Positions 7,390 through 15,949 of a DNA stretch of 64,000 nucleotides are shown piece by piece. The first letter of the stretch is position 1, and each line of letters opens with the position of its first letter. The translations under genes were made by a program, and so were the position numbers. The notes below the pieces were generated by a model, which was not told the origin of the DNA, searched no databases, and saw only the letters and a list, made by a program, of their open reading frames with translations. Source of the DNA: Streptomyces sp. TRM70350. GTDB taxonomy: Bacteria; Actinomycetota; Actinomycetes; Streptomycetales; Streptomycetaceae. The stretch covers positions 49,723 through 113,722 of the forward strand of contig NZ_JAHUXH010000024.1 of NCBI RefSeq assembly GCF_019219825.1, given 5' to 3'.

Positions 7390-9567
7390 ATGCCCGAATC
7401 CGCCCTGCCCGGAACCGGCCTGCCAGCCCCGTCCGGGCCCCAGCCGCCGTCCCGACGTGGCCGAATGACGCCGCGGTCCGTCCTGATCTGGACCGCGGTC
7501 GCCATGGTCGGCGCCATCGGCTGGGGGATGCTCGCCCTGTCCCGGGGCGAGGAGATCTCGGCGGTCTGGCTGGTCGTGGCCGCCCTCGGCTCGTACGCCA
7601 TCGCCTACCGCTTCTACTCGCGGTTCATCGCCCGCCGGGTCCTGGCGGTGGACGACACCCGCGCCACTCCCGCCGAGCGGCTGGAAGACGGTGTGGACTA
7701 CCACCCCACCGACCGCCGGGTGCTGTTCGGCCACCACTTCGCGGCCATCGCCGGTGCCGGTCCGCTGGTGGGCCCGGTGCTGGCCGCTCAGATGGGCTAT
7801 CTGCCGGGCACCATCTGGATCATCGTGGGCGTGATCTTCGCCGGCGCCGTCCAGGACATGATCGTCCTGTTCTTCTCCCTGCGCCGGGACGGCAAGAGCC
7901 TCGGCCAGATGGCCCGGGACGAGATCGGCAAGGTGGGCGGTGCCGCGGCGCTGATCGGCGTCTTCGCCATCATGATCATCCTGCTCGCGGTGCTGGCCAT
8001 GGTCGTCGTCAACGCGCTCGCGGAGTCCGCCTGGGGCACCTTCTCGGTCTCCATGACCATCCCCATTGCCCTCTTCATGGGCTTCTACCTGCGCTACCTG
8101 CGGCCGGGCCGGGTCGTGGAGACCAGCCTCCTCGGTGTCGCGCTGCTGCTGCTCGCCATCCTCGGCGGCGGCTGGATCCAGGACTCCTCCCTGGCCGAGT
8201 ACTTCGTCTGGAGCCCCGAGACCCTGGTCTTCTGCCTGGTCGGCTACGGCTTCGTCGCCTCCGTGCTCCCGGTATGGATGCTGCTGGCCCCCCGTGACTA
8301 CCTGTCGACGTTCATGAAGGTCGGCACCATCGCCCTGATGGCCGTCGGCGTGGTGGTCGCCGCCCCGACCCTCAAGGCGGAGCCGGTCACCGAGTTCGCC
8401 TCCACCGGCGCCGGACCGGTCTTCGCCGGTTCGCTGTTCCCGTTCCTGTTCATCACCATCGCCTGCGGTGCCCTGTCCGGCTTCCACGCGCTGGTCTCCT
8501 CCGGCACCACGCCGAAGCTGATCCAGAAGGAGTCCCAGGTCCGGATGATCGGTTACGGCTCCATGCTCACGGAGTCGTTCGTCGCCGTCATGGCACTGAT
8601 CGCCGCGTGCGTCCTCGAACCCGGCCTGTACTACGCCATGAACTCCCCGGCGGCCCTCCTGGGACCGACCGTGGAGAGCGCCTCCGAGGCGGTGCGGAAC
8701 CTCGGCTTCAGCATCACCCCGGACCAGCTCGCCGCAGCGGCGAAGGCCGTCGAGGAGGAGACGCTGGTCGCCCGCTCCGGTGGCGCGCCCACCCTGGCCG
8801 TGGGCATGGCGGAGATCTTCGCCGCGGTGTTCGGCGGCGCCGGGATGAAGGCCTTCTGGTACCACTTCGCCATCATGTTCGAGGCGCTGTTCATCCTCAC
8901 CACGGTGGACGCCGGCACCCGCGTGGGCCGCTTCATGCTCCAGGACATGCTGGGCAACGTCTGGCGGCCGATCGGCCGGGTCACCTGGAAGCCGGGCATC
9001 TGGATCACCAGCGCCCTGGTCGTGGGCGCCTGGGGCTACTTCCTCTACGCCGGTGTCACCGACCCGCTCGGCGGCATCCGGCAGCTGTTCCCGCTGTTCG
9101 GCATCGCCAACCAGCTGCTGGCCGCGGTCGCCCTGGCCGTCACGACCACCCTGCTGATCAAGCACGGCAAGCTGCGCTGGGCATGGGTCACCGGTATCCC
9201 GCTGGCCTGGGATGTGGCGGTCACCTTCACCGCCGGCTGGCAGAAGATCTTCTCCGACAACCCGACGATCGGGTTCTTCGCCCTGCGGGACAAGTACGCG
9301 CAGGCCATCGAGGACGGCAAGCTCCTGCCCGGCGCCACGAGCATGGACGACATGCACAAGATCGTGCTCAACAACACCGTCGACGGTGTGCTCATGGCCG
9401 TCTTCCTCCTGCTGGTCCTCATCGTCCTGGTCAACTGCGCCGTGGTGTGCTTGCGCGCCGTCCGCGCCACCGAGCCGCTGCCCACGACCGAGGCACCCTA
9501 CGTCGCGTCGCGTATCGACGTGCCGGAGCGGCAGCGCACCGAACCGCTGGTCGAGGCGGGGTCATGA
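7390..9567 (+). CDS. cstA: CstA-family pyruvate/peptide transporter
   Basis: A 725-residue membrane protein of the carbon starvation protein A / BtsT family, which takes up pyruvate (and peptides in some reports). Many helices are present, with family blocks ADDT-like DDTRATPAERLEDGVDY near 85-100, LFGHHFAAIAGAGPLVGPV, GALSGFHALVSSGTTPK, and LFGIANQLLAAVAL. The length agrees with the family. ATG at 7390 has GTGAGGAGCAAGCC immediately before it. The stop overlaps the start of the YbdD-like gene (ATGA). With the divergent SSS symporter this makes a two-system monocarboxylate uptake locus. Confidence 0.93.
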   Translation: MPESALPGTGLPAPSGPQPPSRRGRMTPRSVLIWTAVAMVGAIGWGMLALSRGEEISAVWLVVAALGSYAIAYRFYSRFIARRVLAVDDTRATPAERLEDGVDYHPTDRRVLFGHHFAAIAGAGPLVGPVLAAQMGYLPGTIWIIVGVIFAGAVQDMIVLFFSLRRDGKSLGQMARDEIGKVGGAAALIGVFAIMIILLAVLAMVVVNALAESAWGTFSVSMTIPIALFMGFYLRYLRPGRVVETSLLGVALLLLAILGGGWIQDSSLAEYFVWSPETLVFCLVGYGFVASVLPVWMLLAPRDYLSTFMKVGTIALMAVGVVVAAPTLKAEPVTEFASTGAGPVFAGSLFPFLFITIACGALSGFHALVSSGTTPKLIQKESQVRMIGYGSMLTESFVAVMALIAACVLEPGLYYAMNSPAALLGPTVESASEAVRNLGFSITPDQLAAAAKAVEEETLVARSGGAPTLAVGMAEIFAAVFGGAGMKAFWYHFAIMFEALFILTTVDAGTRVGRFMLQDMLGNVWRPIGRVTWKPGIWITSALVVGAWGYFLYAGVTDPLGGIRQLFPLFGIANQLLAAVALAVTTTLLIKHGKLRWAWVTGIPLAWDVAVTFTAGWQKIFSDNPTIGFFALRDKYAQAIEDGKLLPGATSMDDMHKIVLNNTVDGVLMAVFLLLVLIVLVNCAVVCLRAVRATEPLPTTEAPYVASRIDVPERQRTEPLVEAGS

Positions 9568-9755
9568 GGACCGTGCGGAAGGTGCTGGGGGCCATCCGCT
9601 GGTACGCGCGGGAGGTGACCGGCGAGGCGGAGTACGACCGCTACTGCGAGCGGCGCCGTCGCCACCACCCGCACGCAGCTGTGCCCACCCGTCGCGAGTA
9701 CGAGTGGATGCGCACGGCACGCCACGAGCGGGAAACCCCCAGCCGCTGCTGCTGA
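9564..9755 (+). CDS. YbdD/YjiX-family small protein
   Basis: A 63-residue soluble basic protein that overlaps the cstA stop by 4 nt. YDRYCERRRRHHPHAAVPTR followed by REYEWMR matches the DUF466 (YbdD/YjiX) pattern of small proteins found directly after cstA-type genes. The partner is thought to act with the transporter, but its molecular role is not settled. A strong hairpin 25 bp downstream ends the operon. Confidence 0.85.
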   Translation: MRTVRKVLGAIRWYAREVTGEAEYDRYCERRRRHHPHAAVPTRREYEWMRTARHERETPSRCC

Positions 9756-9780
9756 ACGATCCCTGCTCCCTCGTGGACCC

Positions 9781-9814
9781 AGGCGTTCCCCGGAGTGACG
9801 TCCGGGGAACGCCT
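9781..9814 (+). terminator. Strong hairpin terminator after cstA-ybdD
   Basis: A perfect 14-bp stem, AGGCGTTCCCCGGA at 9781-9794 and its complement at 9801-9814, with a 6-nt loop (GTGACG). No U-tract follows, as is usual for high-GC actinomycete terminators. Confidence 0.85.
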
Positions 9815-9958
9815 CGTCCGGCCCGGCACGAACCCGATCCCGGACAGGCAGAAGCAACCGCTCAGGTCCGGGTGGGGCCACCGCCCACCGTCCGGTTACC
9901 TCCCAGCAGTGCACGCACCCGCCCCCTCGTCAGCCGCACCCTCATGGGAAGGGAACAG

Positions 9959-10900
9959 ATGCTGCGACGCCGAAGATTCGTGGTCGCCGGCCCCGAGCTC
10001 GACGACCGCCACCTGCGCCGGGTCCTGACCCAGATGCGTCCGTCGCATCAACTGCACGGACTCGGGGCGAGCGCCGGCCGTCCGCCGTGGGAGCCCGTGG
10101 CCGAACTGCTGCACGCCACCGGCCGGGACTGGGACCGGCGCGTGCACCGGATCTCCGTGCTGGCACCCGCACTGCCGACGATGGTCGTGGACCGATGGAT
10201 CACCGACCGCCCGAAGGACCCCGACGCCTTGGTCGTCAAGGCGTATGCGAAGGTGGCACGGGCGGACGGCGCCCACCGTTCTGCGGCCCGGGACGTGTAC
10301 GACGACTGCGTGCGGGCGGCGGAGGCCGGCCCCGAGGACCCCACGCCGTGGCTGGCCATGCTGGATCTGATGTACGCCTGCGGCTCCCCGTCCCGAGCCG
10401 TCGTCCCGGTGTGGACCGAGGCCGTCAACCGCCATCCGTGGAATCGGACCGCCTACCACCGGCTGCTGCGGCACCTTTCTCCGCGAGGGCACGGGACACT
10501 GGCCGAGATGCTCGACTTCGCCCGGCACAGCGCGGCACGGGCACCCCACGGATCACCGATCGCCGTGCTGCCCATCGCCGCCCGCGCCGAACTCGTCGCT
10601 CACCGGGAGGGCTCGCGTTCCCCGACGGCCGTGGGGGCCGCGGCCCACTGGAACCAGCCGGAAGCCGCCGCGGAGATCGACACCGCCCTGACCAAGTGGT
10701 TCCACGTCGAAGCCCCGCCGCACGCCGAGGTGCTCGCCGACCTCAACCTCCTCGCCTTCGCTCTGACGCGCGCCCACCGCACGGCCGAGGCCGCTCCCGT
10801 CTTCCGGCGTATCGGTCGCCATATGACCAGCCACCCCTGGGACCTCGTCCGCGACCCCGGGGGAGCGTTCCTCTACTGGCAGGACCGGGCGCGCTGCTGA
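9959..10900 (+). CDS. Conserved hypothetical protein, helical-repeat-like
   Basis: A 313-residue soluble protein with no signal peptide. Ala/Leu-rich helices (WLAMLDLMYACG, AYHRLLRHLS, ADLNLLAFALTRAHRTAEAAPVF) resemble degenerate tetratricopeptide repeats. WDRRVHRISVLA and HPWDLVRDPGGAFLYWQDRAR bracket the domain. I do not recognise a function. ATG at 9959 follows GGGAAGGGAA; an ATG five codons upstream at 9944 is less likely. It stands alone after the cstA terminator. Confidence 0.7.
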   Translation: MLRRRRFVVAGPELDDRHLRRVLTQMRPSHQLHGLGASAGRPPWEPVAELLHATGRDWDRRVHRISVLAPALPTMVVDRWITDRPKDPDALVVKAYAKVARADGAHRSAARDVYDDCVRAAEAGPEDPTPWLAMLDLMYACGSPSRAVVPVWTEAVNRHPWNRTAYHRLLRHLSPRGHGTLAEMLDFARHSAARAPHGSPIAVLPIAARAELVAHREGSRSPTAVGAAAHWNQPEAAAEIDTALTKWFHVEAPPHAEVLADLNLLAFALTRAHRTAEAAPVFRRIGRHMTSHPWDLVRDPGGAFLYWQDRARC

Positions 10901-10994
10901 TCGAGTTCCGGGGCCCGCCGCAGAGGACCTGGTCGGCACGTGTCCTGCCGTACCGTGCTTCCCGCGGATGCGCCGGGCGGCCGGTGAGGACCCG

Positions 10995-11573
10995 TCAACT
11001 GCCCTCAGCCGTCTCCGTGCAGCCGCTGGAAGGCCGTCGGGGTGGGGCGGGCGGACAGGAAGTCCCGGATCCGGCGGGCGCATGGAGGGGGTCGGAGACA
11101 CCGGTGTCGCACTCGATGTCGTAGACGCCGTGGGCGTGGACCTGCTGGAGCTGGCGGGCGGCGAGACCGGGCGGCCGGTCCGCGCGCTCGCGCTCCCGAC
11201 GCTGAAGCTCGTCCAGGGGGCAGTGCACGCCGACGAGGAGCACGTCCTGCGGTACGAAGAGGGAGAGGCAGTCCTTCAGCCGCCATTCGGCGCTGAGGAT
11301 GTGGTCCATGACGACGTTGTTGCCGGCGGCGGCCATCCCGGCGACCGCGCGGTGGTAGCCCTGCCAGGTGCGGTGCAGGACGGTGTCAAGCTCATCGGGC
11401 GGGACGGGGGTGGGAGACCGCATCGCGTGGAAGGTGTCGACCGGCATGTGGAAGTACGGCTGGTCGAGGATCCGCAGCAGCTCGGTCGCGATGCTCGACT
11501 TCCCCGAACTGGACGTGCCGTTGAGGAAGACGATCAGGCCACGGCGCGGTGGCACATCGGTGAGATGTCTCAT
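10995..11573 (-). CDS. Chloramphenicol phosphotransferase-like P-loop kinase, 3' frameshift suspected
   Basis: A P-loop protein of about 190 residues that resembles chloramphenicol 3-O-phosphotransferase (CPT). It has Walker A GTSSSGKSS near residues 19-27, FHMPVDTFHAM and NNVVMDHIL. After VYDIECDTGVSDP the reading frame turns into a Pro/Ser-rich tail ending at 10995. The family-like continuation, CARRIRDFLSARPTPTAF then QRLHGDG, lies in another frame and ends at 11005. One base missing near 11089-11096 explains this. Start ATG at 11573 avoids overlap with the upstream gene. Related kinases inactivate antibiotics or phosphorylate unknown small molecules; whether this copy is active depends on the frameshift being real. 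Confidence 0.7.
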   Translation of the reverse strand: MRHLTDVPPRRGLIVFLNGTSSSGKSSIATELLRILDQPYFHMPVDTFHAMRSPTPVPPDELDTVLHRTWQGYHRAVAGMAAAGNNVVMDHILSAEWRLKDCLSLFVPQDVLLVGVHCPLDELQRRERERADRPPGLAARQLQQVHAHGVYDIECDTGVSDPLHAPAGSGTSCPPAPPRRPSSGCTETAEGS

Positions 11574-11604
11574 GTACGTCGGTCCCGGCGCCCAGGTCCC
11601 GCCC

Positions 11605-11784
11605 TCAGGCCGCCTCGATGACCTCACCGCGGATCGCCGCGGCCCACTCGACCACCAACAGCTCGTACTCCGCCCGCTCCTGTGCCGACAGTGAGCCGCC
11701 CGCGCGCATCCACAGCGCGCGGATCTGCTCGTTCACCTCGGCAGCAGACCGCACGGAACCAGGGGTCACGGAATCGGGGGACAT
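11605..11784 (-). CDS. Small hypothetical protein
   Basis: A 59-residue acidic, helical protein (EVNEQIRALWMRAGGSL then SAQERAEYELLVVEWAAAI). It lies 31 nt upstream of the CPT-like gene on the same strand, so the two are probably co-transcribed. The ATG at 11784 is preferred; a GTG at 11814 would add ten residues. No family recognised. Confidence 0.55.
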   Translation of the reverse strand: MSPDSVTPGSVRSAAEVNEQIRALWMRAGGSLSAQERAEYELLVVEWAAAIRGEVIEAA

Positions 11785-11911
11785 GCGGGCAAGCCTAGGG
11801 GCAAGCACTGACACTGCGCTACCGGGCGGCTACGCATCCCGTATGGGCTTGGTCACGGCCGACCGGATCCGGTCGCGCGTACTGACTGCACGACCAGTCG
11901 TGAAGCCACGG

Positions 11912-12787
11912 TCAGCCCGCCGATTCCGCCGCGTGGGGACTCAGGACGCCGAACGTCACCAGGGCGACGATCACGATGCCGAGCGCGACGCGGTACCAGA
12001 CGAACGGCATGAAGCTCTTGGTCGAGATGAACTTCATGAACCAGGAGATCACCACATAGCCGGTGACGAAGGCGATCACCGTGGCGAAGATCGTCGGCCC
12101 CCACGACACATGGCCGGTCTCCATGGCGTCGTTGAGTTCGAACAGGCCCGAGGCGAGCACCGCCGGAATGGCGAGCAGGAAGGAGTAGCGGGCCGCGGCC
12201 TCGCGGGTGTAGCCCATGAAGAGGCCGCCGGTGATGGTGGCGCCGGAGCGGGAGACTCCCGGGACGAGCGCCATGGCCTGGCAGAAGCCGAAGATCAGGC
12301 CGTCCCGCACGCCCAGTTCCTTCAGCGTCTTGCGCTCCTTGGCCGCCCGGTGGCGTCCGCCGTTCTCGTCGCGCGCCGCGATCCGGTCGGCGATGCCCAT
12401 GATCAGGCCGACCACGATCAGCATGGTGGCGGTGATGCGCAGATCACGGAACGGCCCGACGATCTGGTCCTTCAGCGTCACGCCGAGCACGCCGATCGGG
12501 ATCGAGCCGACGATCACCAGCCAGCCCATCCGCGCGTCCTGGTCCTTGCGCCACGTCTTGTCGTAGAGCGAGCGGGTCCACGCCGACAGGATGCGCCCGA
12601 TGTCCTTGCGGAAGTAGATCAGCACGGCGGCCTCCGTGCCGATCTGGGTGATCGCCGTGAAGGCGGCGCCGGGGTCCTCCCAGCCGGAGAAGGCCGCGGT
12701 CAGGCGCAGGTGCGCGCTGGAGGACACGGGGAGGAACTCGGTCAGCCCCTGGACGAGTCCTAGGATGAGTGATTCGAACCAAGACAT
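11912..12787 (-). CDS. uppP: Undecaprenyl-diphosphatase
   Basis: A 291-residue polytopic membrane protein (BacA/UppP) that hydrolyses undecaprenyl pyrophosphate to recycle the lipid carrier for peptidoglycan; overexpression in bacteria gives bacitracin resistance. The signature GLTEFLPVSSSAHL is at residues 14-27 and PGVSRSGATITGG lies near 175-187; together these carry the catalytic Glu, Ser and Arg residues. About eight membrane helices and the usual length support the call. ATG at 12787. It is monocistronic between a small gene and a divergent catabolic operon. Confidence 0.95.
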   Translation of the reverse strand: MSWFESLILGLVQGLTEFLPVSSSAHLRLTAAFSGWEDPGAAFTAITQIGTEAAVLIYFRKDIGRILSAWTRSLYDKTWRKDQDARMGWLVIVGSIPIGVLGVTLKDQIVGPFRDLRITATMLIVVGLIMGIADRIAARDENGGRHRAAKERKTLKELGVRDGLIFGFCQAMALVPGVSRSGATITGGLFMGYTREAAARYSFLLAIPAVLASGLFELNDAMETGHVSWGPTIFATVIAFVTGYVVISWFMKFISTKSFMPFVWYRVALGIVIVALVTFGVLSPHAAESAG

Positions 12788-12944
12788 CAGTTACGGAGTC
12801 CAAGTGCCGATCGTGGAACGGACGAAGGACACACCGAGCCCCCGCGCGCGGTGATCGGGTGTGTTGAGGGGCAGCGTAGCGTCCCGCGCCGACGCGCCCG
12901 ACACGGGGGCTTCCCGGGCGATCGACGGTGATCGGTCCGGGGTG

Positions 12945-12995
12945 TTGACCGGCTGCGGAGGCGGGCCTACGTTGCAGTCCGGGGAAAGCGCTTGC
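12945..12995 (+). promoter_or_regulatory. Promoter with LacI-type operator for the 13.0-15.9 kb operon
   Basis: A -35 box TTGACC (12945-12950) and a -10 box TACGTT (12968-12973) are separated by 17 bp. Just after the -10 lies GGAAAGCGCTTGC (12983-12995), centred on the AAGCGCTT palindrome typical of LacI/GalR operators. A bound repressor would block transcription near the start point. A second half-like GCGCTTG follows at 13000-13006. No LacI gene is in the window. Confidence 0.6.
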
Positions 12996-13046
12996 TATGG
13001 CGCTTGTCATGCGTCCAGGGACCCCGGAGGAGTGCTGATCAGGTTC

Positions 13047-14297
13047 ATGGCCACATCCGCGACATCGGTGACATCGGTGACATCGGCGGCTGACAAGACA
13101 TCCGACATTTCCGGAGCAGCCACGGAAGCCGACCCTCGATCCCCCTCCGCCTCTCTCTCCGACCGCCCGATCAGAGCCGCTGTCATCGGCACCGGAGGCA
13201 TCGCCCGCGGATGTCACCTCCCCGCCCTCACCCGGCTCGCCGAGGAGGGCGAGGCGGAGGTCGTCGCGGCCGTCGACATCGACCGGGCCGCCGTCGAGGC
13301 GTTCTGCGCGGAGGGCGGGATTCCGCACGCGTACACCGACATGGAGCGGATGCTGCGGGAGCAGCGGCCCGACCTGGTGACGATCTGCACACCGCCCAGG
13401 CTGCACCGCGAGCAGACCATCGCCGCCCTGCGGGCCGGCGCCTGGGTGTGGTGCGAGAAGCCGCCCGTGCCCACGCTCGCCGACTTCGACGCCGTCGAGG
13501 CGGCGGAGGGCCGGGCAGGTGGGCCGTACGCCTCGATCGTCTTCCAGCACCGGTTCGGCTCGGGCGCCGCCCATGTGCGCCGGCTGCTGGCCGAACAGGC
13601 CATGGGCCGACCGCTCGTGGCGCACTGTCAGACCACCTGGTACCGCAACGCCGCCTACTACGCGGTGCCCTGGCGCGGCCGCTGGCAGACCGAGGGCGGC
13701 GGGCCCGCCATGGGGCACGGCATCCACCAGATGGACCTGCTGCTCGATCTGCTCGGGCCGTGGAGCGAGGTGCGCGCGATGGCCGGCCGGTTGGTGCACG
13801 ACGTGGAGACCGAGGACGTCTCCACCGCGCTGGTCCGCTTCGAGAACGGCACCATGGCGACGGTCGTGAACAGCGTCCTCAGCCCCGACGAGGTGAGCCG
13901 CATCCGCGTCGACTGCGAACGCGCCACCGTCGAACTCACCCACCTGTACGGGCACGCCAACGCCGACTGGCGGATCACCCCGGCGCCGGACGTGCCGACG
14001 GAGGAGGCCGCGCTCTGGCGGGACTTCGGCCCCGACGTGCCCAGTTCGCATCTGGCGCAGCTGCGGGAGCTGGTCGCCAGCATGCGCGCGGGTGAACGGC
14101 CGCGCAGCAGCGGGCCGGACGGACGCAAGAGCCTGGAGCTGATCACCGCGCTGTACAAGTCCGCGTTCACCGACACGACCGTCCGCCGGGACGAGATCGG
14201 CCCCGGCGACCCGTACTACACGGCCCTGCACGGCGGTGCGCCCGGCTGGGCTCCCGTCGTCCCCGAGGCCGCCGCGAACCAGGAGGTGCCCGCATGA
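13047..14297 (+). CDS. Gfo/Idh/MocA-family oxidoreductase
   Basis: A 416-residue NAD(P)-dependent oxidoreductase, probably of sugars or cyclitols. After a low-complexity N-terminus of about 45 residues, which is coded partly by three copies of a 9-bp repeat (13061-13087), the Rossmann motif IRAAVIGTGGIARGCHLPAL appears. The catalytic EKP (WCEKPPVP) and the substrate-side GHGIHQMDLLLDLLG motif follow. The start is not certain: ATG at 13047 has GGAGG 16 nt upstream, and the frame is open further upstream. The stop overlaps the PmoA-like gene (ATGA). The promoter and LacI-type operator just upstream suggest induction by a sugar derivative. Confidence 0.85.
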   Translation: MATSATSVTSVTSAADKTSDISGAATEADPRSPSASLSDRPIRAAVIGTGGIARGCHLPALTRLAEEGEAEVVAAVDIDRAAVEAFCAEGGIPHAYTDMERMLREQRPDLVTICTPPRLHREQTIAALRAGAWVWCEKPPVPTLADFDAVEAAEGRAGGPYASIVFQHRFGSGAAHVRRLLAEQAMGRPLVAHCQTTWYRNAAYYAVPWRGRWQTEGGGPAMGHGIHQMDLLLDLLGPWSEVRAMAGRLVHDVETEDVSTALVRFENGTMATVVNSVLSPDEVSRIRVDCERATVELTHLYGHANADWRITPAPDVPTEEAALWRDFGPDVPSSHLAQLRELVASMRAGERPRSSGPDGRKSLELITALYKSAFTDTTVRRDEIGPGDPYYTALHGGAPGWAPVVPEAAANQEVPA

Positions 14298-15220
14298 CCG
14301 GTCCGCACATCGTCCACGCGCACGGCGACCGGATCACGGTCACCGAACCCACCACCGGCGTCGAGCTGTTCTCCTACGTCTACCGGCCGGAGGCGGCCTG
14401 GGAGGCGCCGAAGCCGTATCTGCACCCGATCCGGACCCTGGGGAACGCGGTCGTCACCGACTACCGGCCCAACGACCACCGCTGGCACAAGGGCCTGCAG
14501 CTGACGGCCTCCCACCTGTCGGGCCAGAACCTGTGGGGCGGCAACTCGTACGTGCACGGAGAGGGCTATGTCGCCCTCCCCGACCGCGTCGGCTCCATGG
14601 CGCACGCCGGCTTCGACGAGGTCGCCTCCGACAGCTCCCGGGCCGTGATCGCCGAGCGGCTCACCTGGCACCCGTACAGCGGGGAGTTGTGGGCCGACGA
14701 GCGGCGCCGGATCGAGGTGCACGACGTGGACCCGGCGGCGGGCTCGTGGGCGCTGACCTGGACCAGCGCCATCACCAACCGGCGGGACGAACCGCTGCTG
14801 TTCGGCAGCCCGACCACCGCGGGGCGCGAAATGGCGGGCTACACGGGCCTGTTCTGGCGCGGACCGCGCGCCTTCCGCGACGGCCGGATCCTCGGGCCCG
14901 ACAGCGAGGGCCCCGGCCTGATGGGCAGGCAGGCGCCCTGGCTGGCGTACTCCGGCGAGCACGACGGCGTCGACGGCCACGCCACCCTCGTCTTCGCGCA
15001 CGCCCCGGAGAACGACCACACCGGTGCCGGGGGCGCCCACCCCGCCCACTGGTTCGTCCGCAACGAGCCGTTCGCCGCCGTGGCCCCCTCCTGGGCCTTC
15101 TACGACGAGCTGGAGCTCGCCCCGGGCGACACCCTCACCCGCCGCTACCGGCTCGTCGTCGCCGACGGGGCCTGGGAACGCGACGAGATCGCCAAGTACC
15201 TGGAGGCGCACCCGTGGTGA
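14294..15220 (+). CDS. PmoA-family (DUF6807) protein
   Basis: A 308-residue protein of the PmoA-like family found in sugar and aromatic catabolic operons. Conserved blocks are RPYLHPIRTLGN-like PYLHPIRTLGNAVVTDYRPN, DHRWHKGLQLTASHL, the histidine-rich GGNSYVHGEGYVAL, and GFFWRGP-like GLFWRGPRAF. The cluster of His residues in DHRWHKG suggests metal or carbohydrate contact. The start overlaps the dehydrogenase stop, and its own stop overlaps the cupin start (GTGGTGA). The biochemical role of the family is not established; here it accompanies a dehydrogenase and a cupin. Confidence 0.8.
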   Translation: MTGPHIVHAHGDRITVTEPTTGVELFSYVYRPEAAWEAPKPYLHPIRTLGNAVVTDYRPNDHRWHKGLQLTASHLSGQNLWGGNSYVHGEGYVALPDRVGSMAHAGFDEVASDSSRAVIAERLTWHPYSGELWADERRRIEVHDVDPAAGSWALTWTSAITNRRDEPLLFGSPTTAGREMAGYTGLFWRGPRAFRDGRILGPDSEGPGLMGRQAPWLAYSGEHDGVDGHATLVFAHAPENDHTGAGGAHPAHWFVRNEPFAAVAPSWAFYDELELAPGDTLTRRYRLVVADGAWERDEIAKYLEAHPW

Positions 15221-15942
15221 ACGCCGAGGAGCTGACGGGCGTCTTCACCGGCCTGCCGGGCGGGGTGGCCGTGTCGCACCTGTCCGTCTACGACTGGCCG
15301 GCCGCGGACGGGGTGTGCGGCGGAACTCCGCACCTGCACCTGACCTGTTCGGAGGCGTACGTCGTGACCGGCGGACGCGGGGCGGTGCAGACGCTCACGA
15401 CGTCGGGGTACGAGGTGACGCCGCTCGCGGCCGGTACCGTCGCCTGGTTCACGCCCGGCACGATCCACCGGCTGGTCAACGACGACGACCTGCGCATCAC
15501 GGTCCTGATGCAGAACAGCGGGCTGCCCGAGGCGGGGGACGCGGTGCTCACCCTGCCCCCGGAGTACCTGACCGACCCGGAGACGTACGCCGCCGCCACC
15601 ACGATCCCGGCGGACGCGCCCGTCGCCGAGCAGGAGCGCGTGGCCCGCGCCCGGCGCGACCTCGCCCTGGAGGGCTACCGCGCGCTGCGCGCGTCCGGCC
15701 CGGAGGCGCTGGCCGAGTTCCACCGGGCCGCGGCCGCGCTGGTACGGCCCCGGCTCGCCGAGTGGCGTGAGCGCTGGCGGCGGGGCGCCGAGGCGGCGGC
15801 CGCGGCGACGGGGGAGCAGCTGGACCGGCTGGAGCGGGGCGATGTGTCCCATCTCACGGGGGCCGTCGTACGGAGTGAACAGCCGTCGGCGCGCGGCAGG
15901 TTCGGGATGTGCGGGCGGCTGGACGTGTATCCCGGCCACTAG
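15217..15942 (+). CDS. Cupin-domain protein
   Basis: A 241-residue protein whose first 125 residues form a cupin barrel. Metal-binding histidines appear in GGTPHLHLTCSEAYVVTGG (first cupin motif) and PGTIHRLVNDDDLRI (second). An alpha-helical C-terminal part of about 100 residues (ARARRDLALEGYRALRASG) follows. GTG at 15217 overlaps the previous stop and has GGAGG 10 nt upstream; GTG at 15214 is an alternative. As the last gene of the operon it may be a sugar isomerase or epimerase-like enzyme, or a small-molecule sensor. Confidence 0.75.
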   Translation: MNAEELTGVFTGLPGGVAVSHLSVYDWPAADGVCGGTPHLHLTCSEAYVVTGGRGAVQTLTTSGYEVTPLAAGTVAWFTPGTIHRLVNDDDLRITVLMQNSGLPEAGDAVLTLPPEYLTDPETYAAATTIPADAPVAEQERVARARRDLALEGYRALRASGPEALAEFHRAAAALVRPRLAEWRERWRRGAEAAAAATGEQLDRLERGDVSHLTGAVVRSEQPSARGRFGMCGRLDVYPGH

Positions 15943-15949
15943 GTTGCGA

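Noticed and set aside
7126..9357. 743-codon open frame opposite cstA, and similar long frames opposite or across other genes (for example 782-2167 minus, 2430-3938 plus)
   Set aside because: High GC removes stop codons from shadow frames. The products are Gly/Arg/Asp-rich without domains, and clear genes lie on the other frame.
13061..13087. Triple 9-bp repeat GACATCGGT as a regulatory iteron
   Set aside because: It lies inside the coding frame, giving a Thr-Ser-Val repeat in a low-complexity N-terminus, and is best explained by slippage.
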